Shown here: positions 6,212 to 6,411 of the stretch, one piece after another
Layout of the letters: each line of letters begins with the position of its first letter
Numbering within the stretch: position 1 is the first letter of the stretch
NCBI GenBank assembly: GCA_042217615.1
Contig: JBDGSI010000061.1
Location: 1-6,411, forward strand
Reading direction: 5' to 3'
Length of the DNA: 6,411 nucleotides
Source: JBDGSM01 sp042217615
Lineage (GTDB): Archaea > Nanohalarchaeota > Nanosalinia > Nanosalinales > Nanosalinaceae
Position numbers and translations under genes: made by a program
Notes under the pieces: generated by a model
The model's database searches: none
Told to the model about the DNA's origin: nothing
The model's input: only the letters and a program-made list of their open reading frames with translations

Positions 6212-6411
6212 CTAGTTCAACGCCTCTTCCAGCTCCCGCTTCCTCACGGGACCTCTACGGTGTACTACAACTTCTCCATTATTAACTTCTGCGATTGTAG
6301 AGGTAGGTCTCTCCTCAAGAGCTCCTTTGTCGATCACGTGATCCGCTTCTTCCAGTAGTTTCTTGGAGATAACGTCAACGCTGTAGGATGTTTCTTTTCC
6401 GGCGATGTTGG
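6212..6411 (-). CDS. tsaC: threonylcarbamoyl-AMP synthase (TsaC/Sua5, YrdC fold), C-terminal part only
   Basis: Read from the right edge, the minus strand encodes 65 residues and a TAG stop. They match the end of a YrdC-fold domain: NIAGKETS at the fragment start (the slot of SAN-SG followed by T/S), a helix with D21HVIDKGALEERP-like acidic/Gly spacing before the substrate loop, the STI triad (fragment residues 37-39) where the family has S-T-V, and a closing RRGPVRKREL matching the usual RxGxVxxEEL end. The enzyme makes threonylcarbamoyl-AMP from Thr, bicarbonate and ATP, the donor that KEOPS uses for tRNA t6A. It stops right after the YrdC domain, so it is the single-domain TsaC type rather than two-domain Sua5. 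The start lies outside the window. It is the first visible gene of the operon, 2 nt before the first antiporter; Bud32, from the same pathway, is three genes later. Confidence 0.88.
   Translation of the reverse strand, partial: NIAGKETSYSVDVISKKLLEEADHVIDKGALEERPTSTIAEVNNGEVVVHRRGPVRKRELEEALN

Noticed and set aside
6173..6358. Plus-strand open frame opposite the tsaC end
   Set aside because: Antisense to a clearly recognisable YrdC-fold C-terminus and to the antiporter start; no family features or ribosome binding site.
1..6411. CRISPR array, insertion sequence, defence island or tRNA gene
   Set aside because: No regularly spaced repeats, no terminal inverted repeats with a transposase, no nuclease or toxin-like genes and no cloverleaf-like stretch were seen; all intergenic gaps are about 100 nt or less.

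Overview
The window looks like a piece of chromosome from a salt-adapted, AT-leaning archaeon. The archaeal markers are a ribosomal protein S15 of the archaeal/eukaryotic type, a stand-alone Bud32 kinase and TATA-like rather than -35/-10 upstream sequence. The salt signature is in the proteins: S15, which is normally strongly basic, carries 41 Asp/Glu against 19 Lys/Arg here, and the other soluble products are also rich in Glu/Asp. A moderate-to-low GC genome with an acidic proteome fits Nanohaloarchaeota better than the GC-rich Halobacteria. That placement is inference and was not checked by any search.

Layout. On the plus strand at the left edge are the last codons of an unidentified gene (1-101), then, sharing a GTGA overlap, a gene for a small single-pass surface protein dense in N-glycosylation sequons (98-577). 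Everything else is on the minus strand, read right to left: the C-terminal end of a TsaC/Sua5 (YrdC-fold) enzyme (6212-6411), two different Kef/CPA2-type cation:proton antiporters with cytosolic TrkA-N/RCK domains (4527-6209 and 2885-4534), Bud32 (2310-2888) and a two-domain RsmC/RlmG-like methyltransferase (1177-2313). These five are packed with a 2-nt gap, then overlaps of 8, 4 and 4 nt, so they almost certainly form one translationally coupled operon. After a 103-nt leader with a candidate promoter comes rps15 (633-1073), which converges on the plus-strand gene across a 55-nt gap holding an oligo-T terminator for rps15.

Function. TsaC/Sua5 makes threonylcarbamoyl-AMP and Bud32 belongs to the KEOPS complex that uses it to make tRNA t6A37; with a probable rRNA methyltransferase and S15 this is mainly a translation/RNA-modification neighbourhood. 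The two antiporters between the t6A genes are the odd members; control of K+/Na+ and pH in a salt-in cell is the obvious role, but the pairing is not explained by the sequence.

The most unusual signal is at the DNA level: the palindrome AGGCCT occurs 23 times (about one is expected), in all three codon phases, only between 937 and 6195, and 23 of the 29 GGCC sites I counted have exactly these flanks. No mobile element, CRISPR array, tRNA or rRNA was seen.
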